From the NCBI RefSeq assembly GCF_000759475.1, contig NZ_CP009454.1:248001-312000 (forward strand): a DNA stretch of 64,000 bases, read 5' to 3'. This document shows positions 41,941-52,276 of the stretch, piece after piece; position 1 is the stretch's first letter; every line of letters begins with the position of its first letter. Made by a program: the position numbers and the translations under genes. Under the pieces are notes generated by a model. That model was not told the origin of the DNA and did no database searches. It saw only the letters and a list, made by a program, of their open reading frames with translations. The stretch is from Pantoea rwandensis (GTDB lineage Bacteria > Pseudomonadota > Gammaproteobacteria > Enterobacterales > Enterobacteriaceae).

Positions 41941-43425
41941 TTAGCGCTGCGGCGGCTCGGCAAAGATAGCTAACTCATCCCAAATTGCGTCAATACGCGC
42001 GGTCACCGCCGGATCTTTTACAATCGGTGTACCCCATTCGCGAGTGGTTTCGCCCGGCCACTTATTGGTGGCATCAAGTCCCATCTTCGAGCCCAGGCCG
42101 GAAACCGGAGAGGCGAAGTCGAGATAGTCAATTGGCGTATTCTCCACCATCACGGTATCGCGCGCCGGATCCATACGCGTAGTGATCGCCCAAATCACAT
42201 CGTTCCAGTCACGTGCGTTGACGTCGTCATCGCATACGATCACAAACTTGGTATACATAAACTGGCGCAGGAAAGACCAGACGCCAAACATTACGCGCTT
42301 GGCATGCCCGGCATATTGCTTTTTGATCGTCACCACCGCGAGGCGATAAGAACAGCCTTCCGGCGGCAAGTAGAAATCGACAATTTCCGGGAACTGCTTG
42401 ATCAGAATCGGCACCAGCACTTCATTCAGCGCCACACCCAATACCGCAGGTTCATCCGGCGGACGACCGGTATACGTTGAATGATAAATCGGGTTGCGAC
42501 GTTGCGTTACGTGCGTCACGGTAAATACCGGGAAGCTGTCTACTTCATTGTAGTAGCCTGTGTGGTCGCCGTAAGGGCCTTCTGGCGCCATGTCACCCGG
42601 TTCGATGTAACCTTCTAAAACGATCTCTGCGCTGGCTGGCACTTCAAGATCGTTAGACAGGCACTTCACCACCTCGGTTTTATTACCGCGCAACAAACCG
42701 GCAAAGGCATACTCCGACAACGTATCGGGCACCGGCGTCACTGCGCCCAGAATCGTGGCGGGATCGGCGCCCAGCGCCACGGACACCGGGAAACGTTCGC
42801 CCGGATGGGCTTTGCACCACTCCTGGAAATCCAGCGCGCCGCCGCGATGCGACAGCCAGCGCATGATCACGCGGTTTTTGCCGATCACCTGCTGGCGATA
42901 AATACCCAGATTCTGACGTTCCTTAAGCGGACCACGCGTGACGGTTAAGCCCCAGGTAATCAACGGCGCGGCATCGCCCGGCCAGCACTTCATCACCGGA
43001 ATGCGCGACAGATCGACATCATCACCACTGAAAACCTCTTCCTGGCACGGTGCATTGCGCAGGCGCTTGGTCGGCATGTTCAGCACTTGTTTGAACTGCG
43101 GCATTTTATCGAACAGATCGCGGAAACCTTTTGGCGGCTCGGGTTCTTTCAGAAACGCCAGCAGCTTGCCCACTTCACGCAGCGCGCTGACCTCTTCCTG
43201 CCCCATGCCCATCGCCACACGCTTAGGTGTGCCAAACAGGTTACACAATACGGGCATGTCGTACCCTTTCGGGTTCTCAAACAGCAGCGCCGGACCGCCG
43301 GCACGCAGGGTGCGATCGGCAATTTCGGTCATCTCTAACTCAGGATCAATCTCCTGAGTGATGCGCTTTAACTCGCCGCGCTGCTCCAGCAACGCGAGGA
43401 AGTCTCGTAAATCCTGATATTTCAT
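41941..43425 (-). CDS. ubiD: 3-octaprenyl-4-hydroxybenzoate decarboxylase UbiD
   Basis: UbiD removes the carboxyl group of polyprenyl-4-hydroxybenzoate in ubiquinone synthesis and needs the prenylated FMN made by UbiX. The 494 residues are close to the E. coli 497. Recognisable segments are the prFMN-binding [20 protein letters not shown], the catalytic Glu region [13 protein letters not shown] ([20 protein letters not shown]) and [14 protein letters not shown]. The ATG at 43425 gives [10 protein letters not shown]. It is upstream of fre on the same strand. Confidence 0.97.
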   Translation of the reverse strand: MKYQDLRDFLALLEQRGELKRITQEIDPELEMTEIADRTLRAGGPALLFENPKGYDMPVLCNLFGTPKRVAMGMGQEEVSALREVGKLLAFLKEPEPPKGFRDLFDKMPQFKQVLNMPTKRLRNAPCQEEVFSGDDVDLSRIPVMKCWPGDAAPLITWGLTVTRGPLKERQNLGIYRQQVIGKNRVIMRWLSHRGGALDFQEWCKAHPGERFPVSVALGADPATILGAVTPVPDTLSEYAFAGLLRGNKTEVVKCLSNDLEVPASAEIVLEGYIEPGDMAPEGPYGDHTGYYNEVDSFPVFTVTHVTQRRNPIYHSTYTGRPPDEPAVLGVALNEVLVPILIKQFPEIVDFYLPPEGCSYRLAVVTIKKQYAGHAKRVMFGVWSFLRQFMYTKFVIVCDDDVNARDWNDVIWAITTRMDPARDTVMVENTPIDYLDFASPVSGLGSKMGLDATNKWPGETTREWGTPIVKDPAVTARIDAIWDELAIFAEPPQR

Positions 43426-43499
43426 GCGGCGTTAGCTTCCAGCCAGAGTGAATTGGCCATTATAGGTCTGATTCACGCTGGCGTGTTGTGGTTTGTGGT

Positions 43500-44231
43500 T
43501 CAAGCTGGCTGACAGGAGAAAGGCACCAGCGATTGAATAGCCAGCACATCGTGATGTGCGGCGATTGGCTCACCATGACGGAACACTTTAAAGTCTTCGC
43601 CGCGCGCGCTGTAGTAACGCAGGCGGTTTTCACTGACGTGCAGGAAACTGGCTTCTCGCAGAGCGATCACCGACTCATGTGGATTGACGGCGCAGAACTC
43701 CGCTAGACGCTCATCACGGGTTTCCCCCATATGCCCGCTGACGTGAGCATCCAGGTAATGTGGGTTAATCTGCACCGGGAACAGGCCTAATGCAGGCAGA
43801 ACCACGCTGCTGCGCACCGGCATGTCGTTAGTGGTACGAATCGATGGCGTGGCCACATTGCAACCGGCGCTCCAGCCGACGTAAGGCACATCTCGCTCAC
43901 GCACGGCACGTTGAATCGCCACGATCAGCCCGTGCTCGTGCAGCATCTGATTGAGGAACCAGGTGTTGCCTCCGCTCACCAGGATTAACTCCGCCTGGTC
44001 AATTGCGGCCACCGGAGAGTCAAACTCGTGTACGGTGCGCACCTGAATACCCAATGAGTCAGACAGGTCTTGCGCACGCTGCGCATGGTCACCGCGAATG
44101 ATGGCGTAGGGTACCAGTACGGCCGAGGTGATACCGCGCTGGGCGATCATTGCATGCAGTTGTGGGTGAGCGTAGCTCAGCAGTGGCGCGTCATCGGCCA
44201 CTTTGCCATTACTTAATAAGAACAGTTCCAT
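43500..44231 (-). CDS. pepE: Dipeptidase E (alpha-aspartyl dipeptidase)
   Basis: PepE is a cytosolic serine peptidase (family S51) that hydrolyses N-terminal Asp-Xaa dipeptides. The protein has 243 residues (E. coli 229). The nucleophile Ser121 lies in GWSAGCN, preceded by VSGGNTWFLNQML, and IRTTNDMP and INPHY (His158) follow. I choose the ATG at 44231 because it has AAGGA upstream and matches the family start MELFLLSN. In E. coli pepE lies elsewhere; here it is inserted between ubiD and rfaH. Confidence 0.92.
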   Translation of the reverse strand: MELFLLSNGKVADDAPLLSYAHPQLHAMIAQRGITSAVLVPYAIIRGDHAQRAQDLSDSLGIQVRTVHEFDSPVAAIDQAELILVSGGNTWFLNQMLHEHGLIVAIQRAVRERDVPYVGWSAGCNVATPSIRTTNDMPVRSSVVLPALGLFPVQINPHYLDAHVSGHMGETRDERLAEFCAVNPHESVIALREASFLHVSENRLRYYSARGEDFKVFRHGEPIAAHHDVLAIQSLVPFSCQPA

Positions 44232-44447
44232 CAGCCAGTCCTTTTTCAAATGAGAGCGAAAGATGGGGAAGGAGTCTGATACAGATGGTCATCAGCCGTC
44301 AATTTTCTTGCAAGAAAGCGTTAATAAGCCGCACCAATCGGAAAATTCGTAGTGATTTTTATTTCACAGCCGCGTTTCCACTGGCCGATGCGCTATAACT
44401 CTGACAACAGGTTTGTTATTCTTAGCGTCCAATATTTGGGAGCAGTT

Positions 44448-44936
44448 ATGGAATCCTGGTACTTACTCTATTGCAAACGTGGACAGCTGTTGCGCGCGAA
44501 AGAGCATCTTGAGCGGCAGGAGGTGAATTGCCTCAGCCCGATGATCGCTCTGGAAAAGATTGTGCGCGGTAAACGCACCACGGTGAGTGAGCCGCTGTTC
44601 CCCAACTATCTGTTTATCGAATTCGATCCGGAAGCGATTCACACCACCACCATCAGCAGCACACGCGGCGTCAGCCACTTTGTGCGCTTTGGCGCGCAAC
44701 CGGCAACGGTCTCCAGCGAAGTGATTGAAGCGCTGCAAACCGATGTTCCGCAAATTATGCTGGATCCAGAAACGCCACAAAGCGGTGATGAAGTGATCAT
44801 CACCGAAGGGACTTTTGAGGGGCTGCGCGCTATTTTTGCCGAGCCTGATGGCGAAACCCGCTCAGTGTTACTGCTGAACCTGCTCAACAAACAAGTGATG
44901 CGCAGCGTCGACAACAAACAGTTCCGTAAGCTTTAA
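44448..44936 (+). CDS. rfaH: Transcription antiterminator RfaH
   Basis: RfaH is the specialised NusG paralogue that is recruited at ops sites and promotes transcription and translation of long operons such as those for LPS core, O-antigen, capsule and conjugation genes. The 162 residues equal the E. coli length; [14 protein letters not shown] begins the NGN domain, and [16 protein letters not shown] lies in the fold-switching C-terminal domain. The start at 44448 has GGGAGC upstream. Its stop codon overlaps that of the convergent tatD. Confidence 0.96.
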   Translation: MESWYLLYCKRGQLLRAKEHLERQEVNCLSPMIALEKIVRGKRTTVSEPLFPNYLFIEFDPEAIHTTTISSTRGVSHFVRFGAQPATVSSEVIEALQTDVPQIMLDPETPQSGDEVIITEGTFEGLRAIFAEPDGETRSVLLLNLLNKQVMRSVDNKQFRKL

Positions 44937-45715
44937 GCCAGTTTAAACAGCTGACGTGCGTTGTGATTGACTTGCGCACCCAGCGTTTCAGCCTCTTCCC
45001 CACGCCAGTTCGCCACCTGCTGCACAATATGCGGCAGGAAACATGGCTCGTTTCGACGCGAAGGCGGCCGTGGATGCATATCACGCGGTAGCAGATAAGG
45101 CGCATCGGTTTCCAGCAGCAGACGCTCGGCTGGAATCAGTGGCAGCATCTCACGCAATTCCAGGCCACGACGCTCATCGCACACCCAGCCGGTAATGCCC
45201 ACCGATAAACCCAAGGCTAGACACGATTCCAGTTCATCACGCGTGCCGGTAAAACAGTGTGCCACCGCGCCCGTCAATTTCGGCAGCCACGGCTCCAGCA
45301 CCGCAACAAAACGATCGTGCGCTTCGCGGCAGTGGAGAAACACCGGCAGTTGTAACTCCGCTGCCAGCGCCAGCTGTGCATCAAAGGCGTACTCCTGCTG
45401 GTCGTGCGCCGAGAGATTGCGGTTAAAATCGAGGCCGCATTCACCGATCGCCACCACTTGCTCACTCTCAGCCAGACGGCGCAACGTGTTCGCCGTCTCT
45501 GCCGACCATTCACTGGCGTGATGCGGATGCACGCCGGCTGTAGACCAGCAATAGCCTGGGTGCTGTGCCGCGAGCTGACGCGCCTGCTGGCTCTCCAGCG
45601 CATTGGTGCCGGTAATCAGCAGGCCGGTGACGCCTGCTTCGCGCGCGCGTTTAACCACCTGATTGCGATCTTTTGCGAATTGCGTGCTGGTCAGGTTTAC
45701 ACCGATATCAAACAT
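44933..45715 (-). CDS. tatD: TatD family metal-dependent DNase
   Basis: TatD is a cytosolic TIM-barrel hydrolase with 3'-5' exonuclease activity; it is not needed for Tat export. The 260-residue protein shows [10 protein letters not shown] at its N-terminus, [35 protein letters not shown] and [13 protein letters not shown], which supply the metal-binding His, Glu and Asp residues. The start at 45715 removes nine non-family codons. It follows tatC behind a terminator and overlaps the rfaH stop codon (TTAA). Confidence 0.95.
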   Translation of the reverse strand: MFDIGVNLTSTQFAKDRNQVVKRAREAGVTGLLITGTNALESQQARQLAAQHPGYCWSTAGVHPHHASEWSAETANTLRRLAESEQVVAIGECGLDFNRNLSAHDQQEYAFDAQLALAAELQLPVFLHCREAHDRFVAVLEPWLPKLTGAVAHCFTGTRDELESCLALGLSVGITGWVCDERRGLELREMLPLIPAERLLLETDAPYLLPRDMHPRPPSRRNEPCFLPHIVQQVANWRGEEAETLGAQVNHNARQLFKLA

Positions 45716-45727
45716 GTCTTCTCCCAA

Positions 45728-45756
45728 ATAAAAACCGCCCAATGTGTGGGCGGTTT
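45728..45756 (-). terminator. Terminator between tatC and tatD
   Basis: AAACCGCCC and GGGCGGTTT form a 9-bp stem with a 7-nt loop, followed by TTATTT on the minus strand. It separates tatABC from tatD and agrees with the weaker expression of tatD known in E. coli. Confidence 0.85.
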
Positions 45757-45798
45757 AGATTCTTAACGCTCATCCCGCTCGCTCGCGGGGATGCCTTG

Positions 45799-46566
45799 TC
45801 AGGATTCGGTATTCTGTTCCTCATCCTCTGAATCTGACGCCTTGCGCCCTTTACCCACATAGTAACGGGAGAAGAATACGCCGACTTCAAACAGGCAGTA
45901 CATCGGAATAGCGAGCAAAGTTTGCGAGAAAACATCCGGCGGTGTGAGCAACATCCCAACAACGAACGCGCCAACCAGCATGTAAGGACGTTTCTTTTTC
46001 AAATCCTCTGGCGACGTAATGCCCGTCCAGCACAGCAAGACAATCGCAATCGGCACTTCAAAGGCCACGCCAAACGCCATGAAGATAGTCATCACGAAGT
46101 CGAGGTAATTGGTGATATCGGTGGCGATGGTGACGCCCTGCGGCGCGGTTTTGGCGAAGAAGCCAAACGCCAGCGGGAACACGATGAAGTAAGCGAAAGC
46201 CACGCCAACGTAGAACAGCAGCGTACTGGAGAACAGCAGCGGCATCACTAGCTTACGCTCATGGCGATACAGCGCAGGCGCCACAAAAGCCCACACCTGA
46301 TACAAGATCACCGGCACCGCAAGGAACACCGAAACAATGATGGTGAGCTTAATGGGGGTGAAGAACGGTGAAGCCACGTCGGTGGCGATCATGCTGGCAC
46401 CGGCTGGCATCTGGCTAATCAGCGGCGAAGCCACTAAGTGATAGATGTCGTTGGCGAAATAAACCAGGCACAAAAAGATAGCAAACACCGCAATAATGCA
46501 GTTCAGCAGACGCTTACGCAGCTCAATCAGGTGGCTGATGAGCGGTTGGGTATCTTCAACGGCCAT
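45799..46566 (-). CDS. tatC: Twin-arginine translocase subunit TatC
   Basis: TatC binds the twin-arginine signal peptide and, with TatB, forms the receptor complex of the Tat exporter. The 255-residue protein has six hydrophobic segments, the N-terminal signal-binding region [13 protein letters not shown] with the conserved Glu, and the first periplasmic loop with PLISQMP. The C-terminal tail is rich in Glu and Ser. It starts two bases after tatB. Confidence 0.97.
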   Translation of the reverse strand: MAVEDTQPLISHLIELRKRLLNCIIAVFAIFLCLVYFANDIYHLVASPLISQMPAGASMIATDVASPFFTPIKLTIIVSVFLAVPVILYQVWAFVAPALYRHERKLVMPLLFSSTLLFYVGVAFAYFIVFPLAFGFFAKTAPQGVTIATDITNYLDFVMTIFMAFGVAFEVPIAIVLLCWTGITSPEDLKKKRPYMLVGAFVVGMLLTPPDVFSQTLLAIPMYCLFEVGVFFSRYYVGKGRKASDSEDEEQNTES

Positions 46567-46568
46567 GT

Positions 46569-47234
46569 TTATCTTTCATCTTTTACGGTGGGAGTGGGCG
46601 TCGCATTCTGCGCGGTATTAACAGGTGCCGCAGCCTCTGCTGTTACCGGTTGAGGTTTCTGAGCCGGTGCGCTGGCCGTGTGCTCTGGCGTTACCGCCTG
46701 AGGCGCCTGAGCCGGTGCGCTGGCCGGTTGCTCTGCCGTTACCGTTTGAGGTGCCTGAGCCGGTGCGCTGGCCTGGTGCTCTGCCGGTACCGCCTGAGGT
46801 GCCTGAGCCGGTGCACTGGCCTGGTGCTCTGCGGCCGCTGGGGTAACCGGCGGCTGGCTCGCCGTGACAGATTGTGCGGATACAGAAGACGGTTGATGAA
46901 TGGTATTCGCTTCATCTTCCGCTTTCTCGATATCGATGCTCTGCTGCACAGAACGCTTCATCGAATCGGCGGTTTTACGCAGTTCTTCCATCGACTCTTT
47001 CAGTTCCGGCGAAAGCGAGCCACGGCCCGCCTCTTCGACCTTTTTCAGGCTGTCCTGCAATTCCTGCAGTTTCAGCTCCTGCGCCAGTTCGTTTTGCACG
47101 TTAGCAGCCAGGGAGCGAATCGCCCGAATCCAGCCCACGACGGTTTTCACCGCAACCGGTAATCGTTGCGGGCCAAGAACGATCAGCCCGATAACGAACA
47201 CCAATACCAGTTCACTAAAACCAATATCGAACAC
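46569..47234 (-). CDS. tatB: Sec-independent translocase subunit TatB with expanded repeat tail
   Basis: TatB partners TatC in substrate recognition. The protein has the usual N-terminal membrane helix [21 protein letters not shown], the hinge GPQRLP, and an amphipathic helix followed by a coiled stretch to about 110. Residues 135-198 are four 16-residue repeats of the type [15 protein letters not shown]. The total of 221 residues is about 50 more than E. coli TatB (171), and the repeats account for most of the gain. TatB C-terminal tails tolerate truncation in E. coli, so the tail is probably not essential for export. Confidence 0.95.
   Translation of the reverse strand: MFDIGFSELVLVFVIGLIVLGPQRLPVAVKTVVGWIRAIRSLAANVQNELAQELKLQELQDSLKKVEEAGRGSLSPELKESMEELRKTADSMKRSVQQSIDIEKAEDEANTIHQPSSVSAQSVTASQPPVTPAAAEHQASAPAQAPQAVPAEHQASAPAQAPQTVTAEQPASAPAQAPQAVTPEHTASAPAQKPQPVTAEAAAPVNTAQNATPTPTVKDER
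46641..46832 (-). repeat. Four 48-bp in-frame tandem repeats in tatB
   Basis: Exactly 192 bp encoding four 16-residue units. The shared core ASAPAQ is invariant in all four; units 1 and 2 differ only at their ends, and unit 4 is the most diverged ([16 protein letters not shown]). This pattern fits growth by slippage or unequal crossover with the oldest unit at the C-terminus. Confidence 0.9.
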
Positions 47235-47243
47235 AGTTAACCC

Positions 47244-47489
47244 TTACTTGTCCCGGGCGTCGTCTTTGCTCGCCGAGGTTTGCTGTTTGTCTGCCAGAGT
47301 CTTGGCGTTAAAGTCAGCGTCCTGCTCTTTCGGCTGATCCTTTTTATCGTCTTCATCGCCCATGGCTTTTTTGAAACCACGAATGGAAGAACCTAAATCC
47401 GAACCCAGGTTACGAAGTTTATTGGTACCGAACAGAAGAACAACAATGACGGCAATGATTAACAATTGCCAAATACTGATACCGCCCAT
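47244..47489 (-). CDS. tatA: Sec-independent translocase subunit TatA
   Basis: TatA oligomers form the transient export path of the Tat system. The 81-residue protein has the membrane helix [21 protein letters not shown], the hinge and amphipathic helix [20 protein letters not shown], and a charged tail. It is the first gene of tatABC, with tatB nine bases downstream. Confidence 0.96.
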   Translation of the reverse strand: MGGISIWQLLIIAVIVVLLFGTNKLRNLGSDLGSSIRGFKKAMGDEDDKKDQPKEQDADFNAKTLADKQQTSASKDDARDK

Positions 47490-47539
47490 GAGATATGCCT
47501 CTAATATTCTGTGAAAAACTTTGAATTGAAACGCACAGA

Positions 47540-47563
47540 AAGCCCGTATGAATTCGGGCTTTA
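47540..47563. terminator. Weak hairpin between ubiB and tatA
   Basis: AAAGCCCG and CGGGCTTT form a perfect 8-bp stem with an 8-nt loop, but no T-run follows on either strand. It may partly terminate ubiJB transcription before tatA; readthrough is likely. Confidence 0.4.
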
Positions 47564-47599
47564 GCCTGCGACATTACGCGATTTGCACCAGGCAAACAA

Positions 47600-49237
47600 T
47601 CAGTTTGTCTTGCGCCAGCCTATCAGCCAGGTGACGATGCCAGCGGCCATTAATAGCGCTGGGAAGAAATCCCAGTCGGGTCGACTTAACAGCACTGCGG
47701 TGCCACTTAATAACAGTGTAGCCCCTACGCCAAACAGATAACGTGCCTTGTGATGGCGCGTGCGCTGTGCATTCATATCGCTGACCAGTTTATCGACGCT
47801 GTGCTGCAATAATTTATGCTGACGCATGCTGTCGTAGAACAGTTCAGGTAGCTCCGGCAGTTTTTCGGCCCAGAATGGCGCCTTCTCTTTCACCGCACGC
47901 AGAATCGCAGGAATGCCGATTTGATCTTTGATCCAATCTTCAAGGAACGGCTTTGCGGTTTTCCACAGGTCGAGCTGTGGATAGAGCTGGCGGCCAATGC
48001 CTTCAATGTAAAGCAGCGTTTTCTGCAACAGCACCAGCTGCGGCTGCACTTCCATATTGAAGCGACGCGCCGTGTTGAACAGGTTCAGCAGCACGTGGCC
48101 AAATGAAATCTCAGCCAGCGGCTTCTCAAAAATTGGCTCACACACGGTACGAATGGCGAACTCAAAATCTTCTACATTGGTATCCGGGGGAACCCAGCCT
48201 GAATCCACGTGCAGTTCCGCCACTTTGCGGTAGTCACGGTTAAAGAAGGCAATGAAGTTTTCCGCCAGATAGCGCTTATCTTCTTTATTCAGCGAACCGA
48301 CAATACCGCAGTCAATCGCGATGTACTGCGGATCTTCTGGATGGTCGTAGCTGACGAAGATATTGCCGGGATGCATGTCCGCATGGAAGAAGCTATCGCG
48401 GAACACCTGGGTGAAGAACACCTGCACGCCGCGTTCTGCCAGCAGCTTCATGTTGACGCCATGTTTCTCCAGCGTCGCCACATCGGAAATCGGAATGCCG
48501 TAAATGCGCTCCATCACCATCATCGATTCGCTGCAGTAATCCGAAAACACTTCCGGCACATACAGCATCGGGCTCTGCTCGAAGTTGCGACGCAGCTGAA
48601 TAGCGTTCGCCGACTCGCGCAGCAGATTGAGTTCATCAATCAGTGTCTTTTCGTAATCGCGCACCACTTCAACCGGGCGCAGACGACGACCATCCGGCAA
48701 CAGACGAGGAACCCAATGCGCCATACGGTAAATCAGCTTCATATCCGCTTTGATCACCGGCAGGATGTCCGGGCGAATCACTTTGATCACCACGTCACGG
48801 CCGTTAGACTTCAGCGTGGCCGTATGCACCTGCGCGATAGACGCAGAAGCCAGCGGCTTAATATCAAAGTCGTCAAACCAGGTGTCGACAGGGCCGCCAA
48901 TGGATTGTTCAATCTGCTGCTGGGCTTTCAGACCATCAAACGGCGCCACGCGGTCCTGCAACACCGCCAGTTCATCGGCGATGGCCGGTGGGAAGAGATC
49001 GCGGCGCGTTGACAGCATTTGGCCAAATTTAATCCAGACCGGGCCAAGCTGCTCCATCGCCAGACGAATACGCACGCCCGTCGATTCATTTTTGTGCTTG
49101 TTAGGGATCCAGAAGATGCAGCGCCGCCAGATGCGGAGCGGCAGTGTGATGCGCATGTGGGGGATCAGTTCATCAAGCCCGTAAGTCAGAAAGATCTTGA
49201 TGATGAAGTATAAGCGCCGAATTTCTCCCAGCGTCAT
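47600..49237 (-). CDS. ubiB: Ubiquinone biosynthesis accessory kinase-like protein UbiB
   Basis: UbiB is an ABC1/ADCK-type atypical kinase or ATPase that helps deliver or extract ubiquinone precursors from the membrane. The 545-residue protein has the family KxGQ motif in [16 protein letters not shown], the Ala-rich loop [11 protein letters not shown], the catalytic-loop segment [12 protein letters not shown] and the DFG-like AIDCGIVG. Two C-terminal hydrophobic helices (about 500-540) anchor it in the inner membrane. Its start overlaps ubiJ by four bases. Confidence 0.97.
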   Translation of the reverse strand: MTLGEIRRLYFIIKIFLTYGLDELIPHMRITLPLRIWRRCIFWIPNKHKNESTGVRIRLAMEQLGPVWIKFGQMLSTRRDLFPPAIADELAVLQDRVAPFDGLKAQQQIEQSIGGPVDTWFDDFDIKPLASASIAQVHTATLKSNGRDVVIKVIRPDILPVIKADMKLIYRMAHWVPRLLPDGRRLRPVEVVRDYEKTLIDELNLLRESANAIQLRRNFEQSPMLYVPEVFSDYCSESMMVMERIYGIPISDVATLEKHGVNMKLLAERGVQVFFTQVFRDSFFHADMHPGNIFVSYDHPEDPQYIAIDCGIVGSLNKEDKRYLAENFIAFFNRDYRKVAELHVDSGWVPPDTNVEDFEFAIRTVCEPIFEKPLAEISFGHVLLNLFNTARRFNMEVQPQLVLLQKTLLYIEGIGRQLYPQLDLWKTAKPFLEDWIKDQIGIPAILRAVKEKAPFWAEKLPELPELFYDSMRQHKLLQHSVDKLVSDMNAQRTRHHKARYLFGVGATLLLSGTAVLLSRPDWDFFPALLMAAGIVTWLIGWRKTN

Positions 49238-49839
49238 TTCGCCTCCAGCTGTGCTAAACGCGCTTCAAACGCATTAAGCGAACGTTCCATCGCTTCAACC
49301 TCTTCACAGAACCACGCCAGCTCCAGTGCGCCGGGGGCGACACGCCACTCTTCCGTCAGCACCTGACCGAGATAATCCTGCCGACGCGTCACCTGCTGCT
49401 GCACAAACTTCAGCGCCTGCTGAGCGGCCTGGCTGACACCCTGCGCGGCAATGTCGCCGATCCATGGAGCCAAATACTCGGCCGGATCGAGTTCGGCGAG
49501 ATCCATCAGTGCGGAGAATTGCTGCACGACCTGTAAATCGCCTTCCACATCCAGCTCGCCGCTGCGGATCAAACTGGTCAGCTGCTGGCGATCGCGCAGT
49601 TTTGGCAAGGTGCTGAGGCGTAAGCTGACACTGCAATCGCTGCTGTCTTGCCAGTCACTCAACACATCCAGCTGGGATTCGCTAAACACCAGCACCAGCG
49701 GGAAATCCAGTTCCTGCAGGCGCAGCATGAGCACTTTACCCACCAGACGCTGACGCGCGGCTTTCAGGCTGCGATCACGATACAGAACACGATTGAGGGC
49801 GGTTTCAAGGCCGCCCGTGATAAGCGGGGTAAAAGTCAT
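49234..49839 (-). CDS. ubiJ: Ubiquinone biosynthesis accessory factor UbiJ
   Basis: UbiJ carries an SCP2-like lipid-binding domain and, with UbiK, assembles the soluble Ubi complex that holds hydrophobic ubiquinone intermediates. It has 201 residues, the same as E. coli. The N-terminal SCP2 domain includes [20 protein letters not shown], and the C-terminal 40 residues form a coiled coil ending in [10 protein letters not shown] prefer the ATG at 49839 to a TTG two codons upstream. It lies between ubiE (6 bp) and ubiB (4-bp overlap). Confidence 0.95.
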   Translation of the reverse strand: MTFTPLITGGLETALNRVLYRDRSLKAARQRLVGKVLMLRLQELDFPLVLVFSESQLDVLSDWQDSSDCSVSLRLSTLPKLRDRQQLTSLIRSGELDVEGDLQVVQQFSALMDLAELDPAEYLAPWIGDIAAQGVSQAAQQALKFVQQQVTRRQDYLGQVLTEEWRVAPGALELAWFCEEVEAMERSLNAFEARLAQLEAK

Positions 49840-49845
49840 GATCAA

Positions 49846-50604
49846 TCAGAACTTAAAGCCGCGATGCAACGCCACAATACCGCCGGTCATGTTGAAATAG
49901 GTGGTATTTTCAAAACCCACATCGTTCATCATCGCCTTCAGGGTTTCCTGGTCGGGATGCATACGAATCGATTCTGCCAGATAGCGATAGCTTTCGGCAT
50001 CCTGCGCCACCAGCTGCCCAATACGCGGCAGGATGTGGAAGGAATAGGTATCGTAGGCTTTGCTCAGCGGTTCCAGCAGCGGTTTGGAAAACTCCAGCAC
50101 CAGCAAGCGTCCACCTGGTTTCAGCACCCGGAACATCGAGGCCAGTGCCTTCTCTTTTTCGGTGACGTTACGCAAACCGAAAGAGATGGTGATGCAATCG
50201 AAATAGTTATCCGGGAACGGCAGCGCTTCGGCGTTGGCCTGCACATAGCTAACGTTGCCTGACACGCCCATATTGCGCAGCTTCTCGCGGCCCATCTTCA
50301 GCATCGAGCTGTTGATATCAGCCAAAACGACCTGACCCGTCTCGCCCACCAGGCGAGAGAATTTTGCTGTCAAATCACCGGTACCGCCGGCCAGATCCAG
50401 CACACGCTGACCACGACGCACGCCGCTGCTGTCGATGGTAAAACGCTTCCAGACACGATGGATGCCAAACGACATCAAATCGTTCATCAGGTCATATTTT
50501 GCCGCTACGGAATGAAACACGTCCGCGACTTTATCGGCCTTTTCGCTTTTCGCGACGGTCTGAAAGCCAAAATGGGTAGTTTCCTGCTGTGATTCATCTG
50601 CCAT
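49846..50604 (-). CDS. ubiE: Ubiquinone/menaquinone C-methyltransferase UbiE
   Basis: UbiE is the SAM-dependent C-methyltransferase acting in both ubiquinone (DDMQ step) and menaquinone (DMK step) synthesis. The 252-residue protein opens with THFGFQTVA; the SAM site is [15 protein letters not shown], and the other signatures are [18 protein letters not shown] and [11 protein letters not shown]. The ATG at 50604 is used; eight upstream codons do not match the family. It is the first gene of ubiE-ubiJ-ubiB. Confidence 0.97.
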   Translation of the reverse strand: MADESQQETTHFGFQTVAKSEKADKVADVFHSVAAKYDLMNDLMSFGIHRVWKRFTIDSSGVRRGQRVLDLAGGTGDLTAKFSRLVGETGQVVLADINSSMLKMGREKLRNMGVSGNVSYVQANAEALPFPDNYFDCITISFGLRNVTEKEKALASMFRVLKPGGRLLVLEFSKPLLEPLSKAYDTYSFHILPRIGQLVAQDAESYRYLAESIRMHPDQETLKAMMNDVGFENTTYFNMTGGIVALHRGFKF

Positions 50605-50679
50605 CGGGTTTACCTGTTCCACAAACAATTCTTGCCGAAGTGTATCAGAGTCGCGCTACGCGAGCACGCGACCACCGTG

Positions 50680-52191
50680 CTATTCGTTGATGCGGCGCAG
50701 AGAAGCGGCGGAGGAATCTGCCACATTTTCATTGGGCTCGGGATCGTCCGCCCAATTTTCGCCCGCCTCCTCCGGTTGCGCTCGCTCGACCAATTGGGGA
50801 TTGATCGGCCGTTTAATCTCCACACCTAACGCGCGGAAGGATTCGCTTTGCGCAATCAAATTGCCGCGCCCTTCTGACAGTTTTTTCATCGCCTGGTGAT
50901 AACTCTGCTGCGCTTTATCGAGGCTGTGACCGATACCGCTCATATCATCCACAAACAGTCGCATTTTATCGTACAACCGCGTAGCTCGGTCGGCGATGCG
51001 TTGTGCATTGCGACTCTGGTGCTCATAACGCCACAGGTTGTTGATGGTGCGCAGTGCCACCAGTAATGTCGTCGGGCTTACCAGCATGATGTTTTGCTGC
51101 AGCGCTTCGCTGATCAGCTCTGGCTGCCGATCAATCGCCAACAAGAACGCGGGCTCGACCGGAATAAACATCAACACATAATCCAGAGAGCGTAAACCGG
51201 GCAATTGTTGATAATCTTTTCGTCCCAGCAGCCGAATATGGCCGCGCATGGCGTTGACGTGCTCCTGAATCGCCTGCTCACGCGTGGCTTCATCTTCTGC
51301 GTTGAAATAGCGTTCGTAAGCCACCAGCGTCATTTTGGCGTCAATCACCACATCCTTGCCCTGCGGCAACCGCACGATCACATCCGGTTGCATCCTGCCC
51401 TGCTGCTCCAACTGCACGCTGACCTGCGTCTGGTATTCATAGCCTTCACGCAGACCGGAAGCTTCCAGCACCCGCGCCAGCACCACTTCGCCCCAGTTAC
51501 CCTGGATTTTATTGTCGCCTTTTAGCGCTTTTGTGAGGTTGACCGCTTCCTGCGCCATTTGCGCGTTAAGCTGCTGCAGTTGACGAATTTCATGGGCCAG
51601 CGTATGGCGTTCGCGTGCTTCCTGGCCAAAGCTATCCGTCACCTGACGACGGAAACCATCCAGCTGTTCACGCAGCGGACCAATCAGCCCGTTGAGGCTC
51701 TGCCGGTTTTGCTCATCCACCCGACGTCCGCTGTTTTCAAAGATGCGGTTGGCCAGATTCTCGAACTGTGCGCTGAGACGCTGTTCGCTGTTAGTGAGCA
51801 GGCGCTGCTTCTCTTCTGCGCCAAAGCGCGTCTCTTCTAAACGGATGGTGACTTCACGCAGTTCAGCTTCCTGCGCACTGTTCACTTCCAGCTGATTACG
51901 CAATTCCCGGCTAAGCTGTTCGCTCTCACCACGCCAGTAATCGAGCTGTTGCAGCCGTTCCTGTGCACCGCTAAGCGTGCCATGAAGCTGCCGCAGTTCT
52001 TGCTCGCGCTGCTGAATTTGCTGCTGTAACAGTTCGAGTTGCTGCTGCTGGCGCTGTTGCGCCTCTTCCAGCAGGCGGCGTTCGGTAGTGAAGCTGGCGT
52101 ACTGGTGTCCGGCACGCAACTGGGCCAAAATCCAGCCAAGGCCCAGTCCGGCCAGCGCCAGTGCGCCGCTAATGATAAGTTGCTGATCCAT
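50680..52191 (-). CDS. rmuC: DNA recombination protein RmuC
   Basis: RmuC limits inversions at short inverted repeats in E. coli; the mechanism is unclear. The 503-residue protein (E. coli 475) has an N-terminal hydrophobic segment IISGALALAGLGLGWILA, a long Gln/Glu-rich coiled coil (about 30-160), and a restriction-endonuclease-like core with QGNWGEVVLARVLEASGLREG, VIDAKMTLVAYERY and DYVLMFIPVEPA. It is upstream of ubiE on the same strand, as in E. coli. Confidence 0.95.
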   Translation of the reverse strand: MDQQLIISGALALAGLGLGWILAQLRAGHQYASFTTERRLLEEAQQRQQQQLELLQQQIQQREQELRQLHGTLSGAQERLQQLDYWRGESEQLSRELRNQLEVNSAQEAELREVTIRLEETRFGAEEKQRLLTNSEQRLSAQFENLANRIFENSGRRVDEQNRQSLNGLIGPLREQLDGFRRQVTDSFGQEARERHTLAHEIRQLQQLNAQMAQEAVNLTKALKGDNKIQGNWGEVVLARVLEASGLREGYEYQTQVSVQLEQQGRMQPDVIVRLPQGKDVVIDAKMTLVAYERYFNAEDEATREQAIQEHVNAMRGHIRLLGRKDYQQLPGLRSLDYVLMFIPVEPAFLLAIDRQPELISEALQQNIMLVSPTTLLVALRTINNLWRYEHQSRNAQRIADRATRLYDKMRLFVDDMSGIGHSLDKAQQSYHQAMKKLSEGRGNLIAQSESFRALGVEIKRPINPQLVERAQPEEAGENWADDPEPNENVADSSAASLRRINE

Positions 52192-52276
52192 AATCCCCCC
52201 GCGGATCGTTTCGCTGAGGGAAAAGGTAAGTCGCTACTGTATGAATGTCCAGACTGTTGTGTAGCTGGCGTATGAT

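Noticed and set aside
47540..47563. Full-strength intrinsic terminator between ubiB and tatA
   Set aside because: The stem is perfect but no T-run follows on either strand; it is kept only as a low-confidence hairpin.
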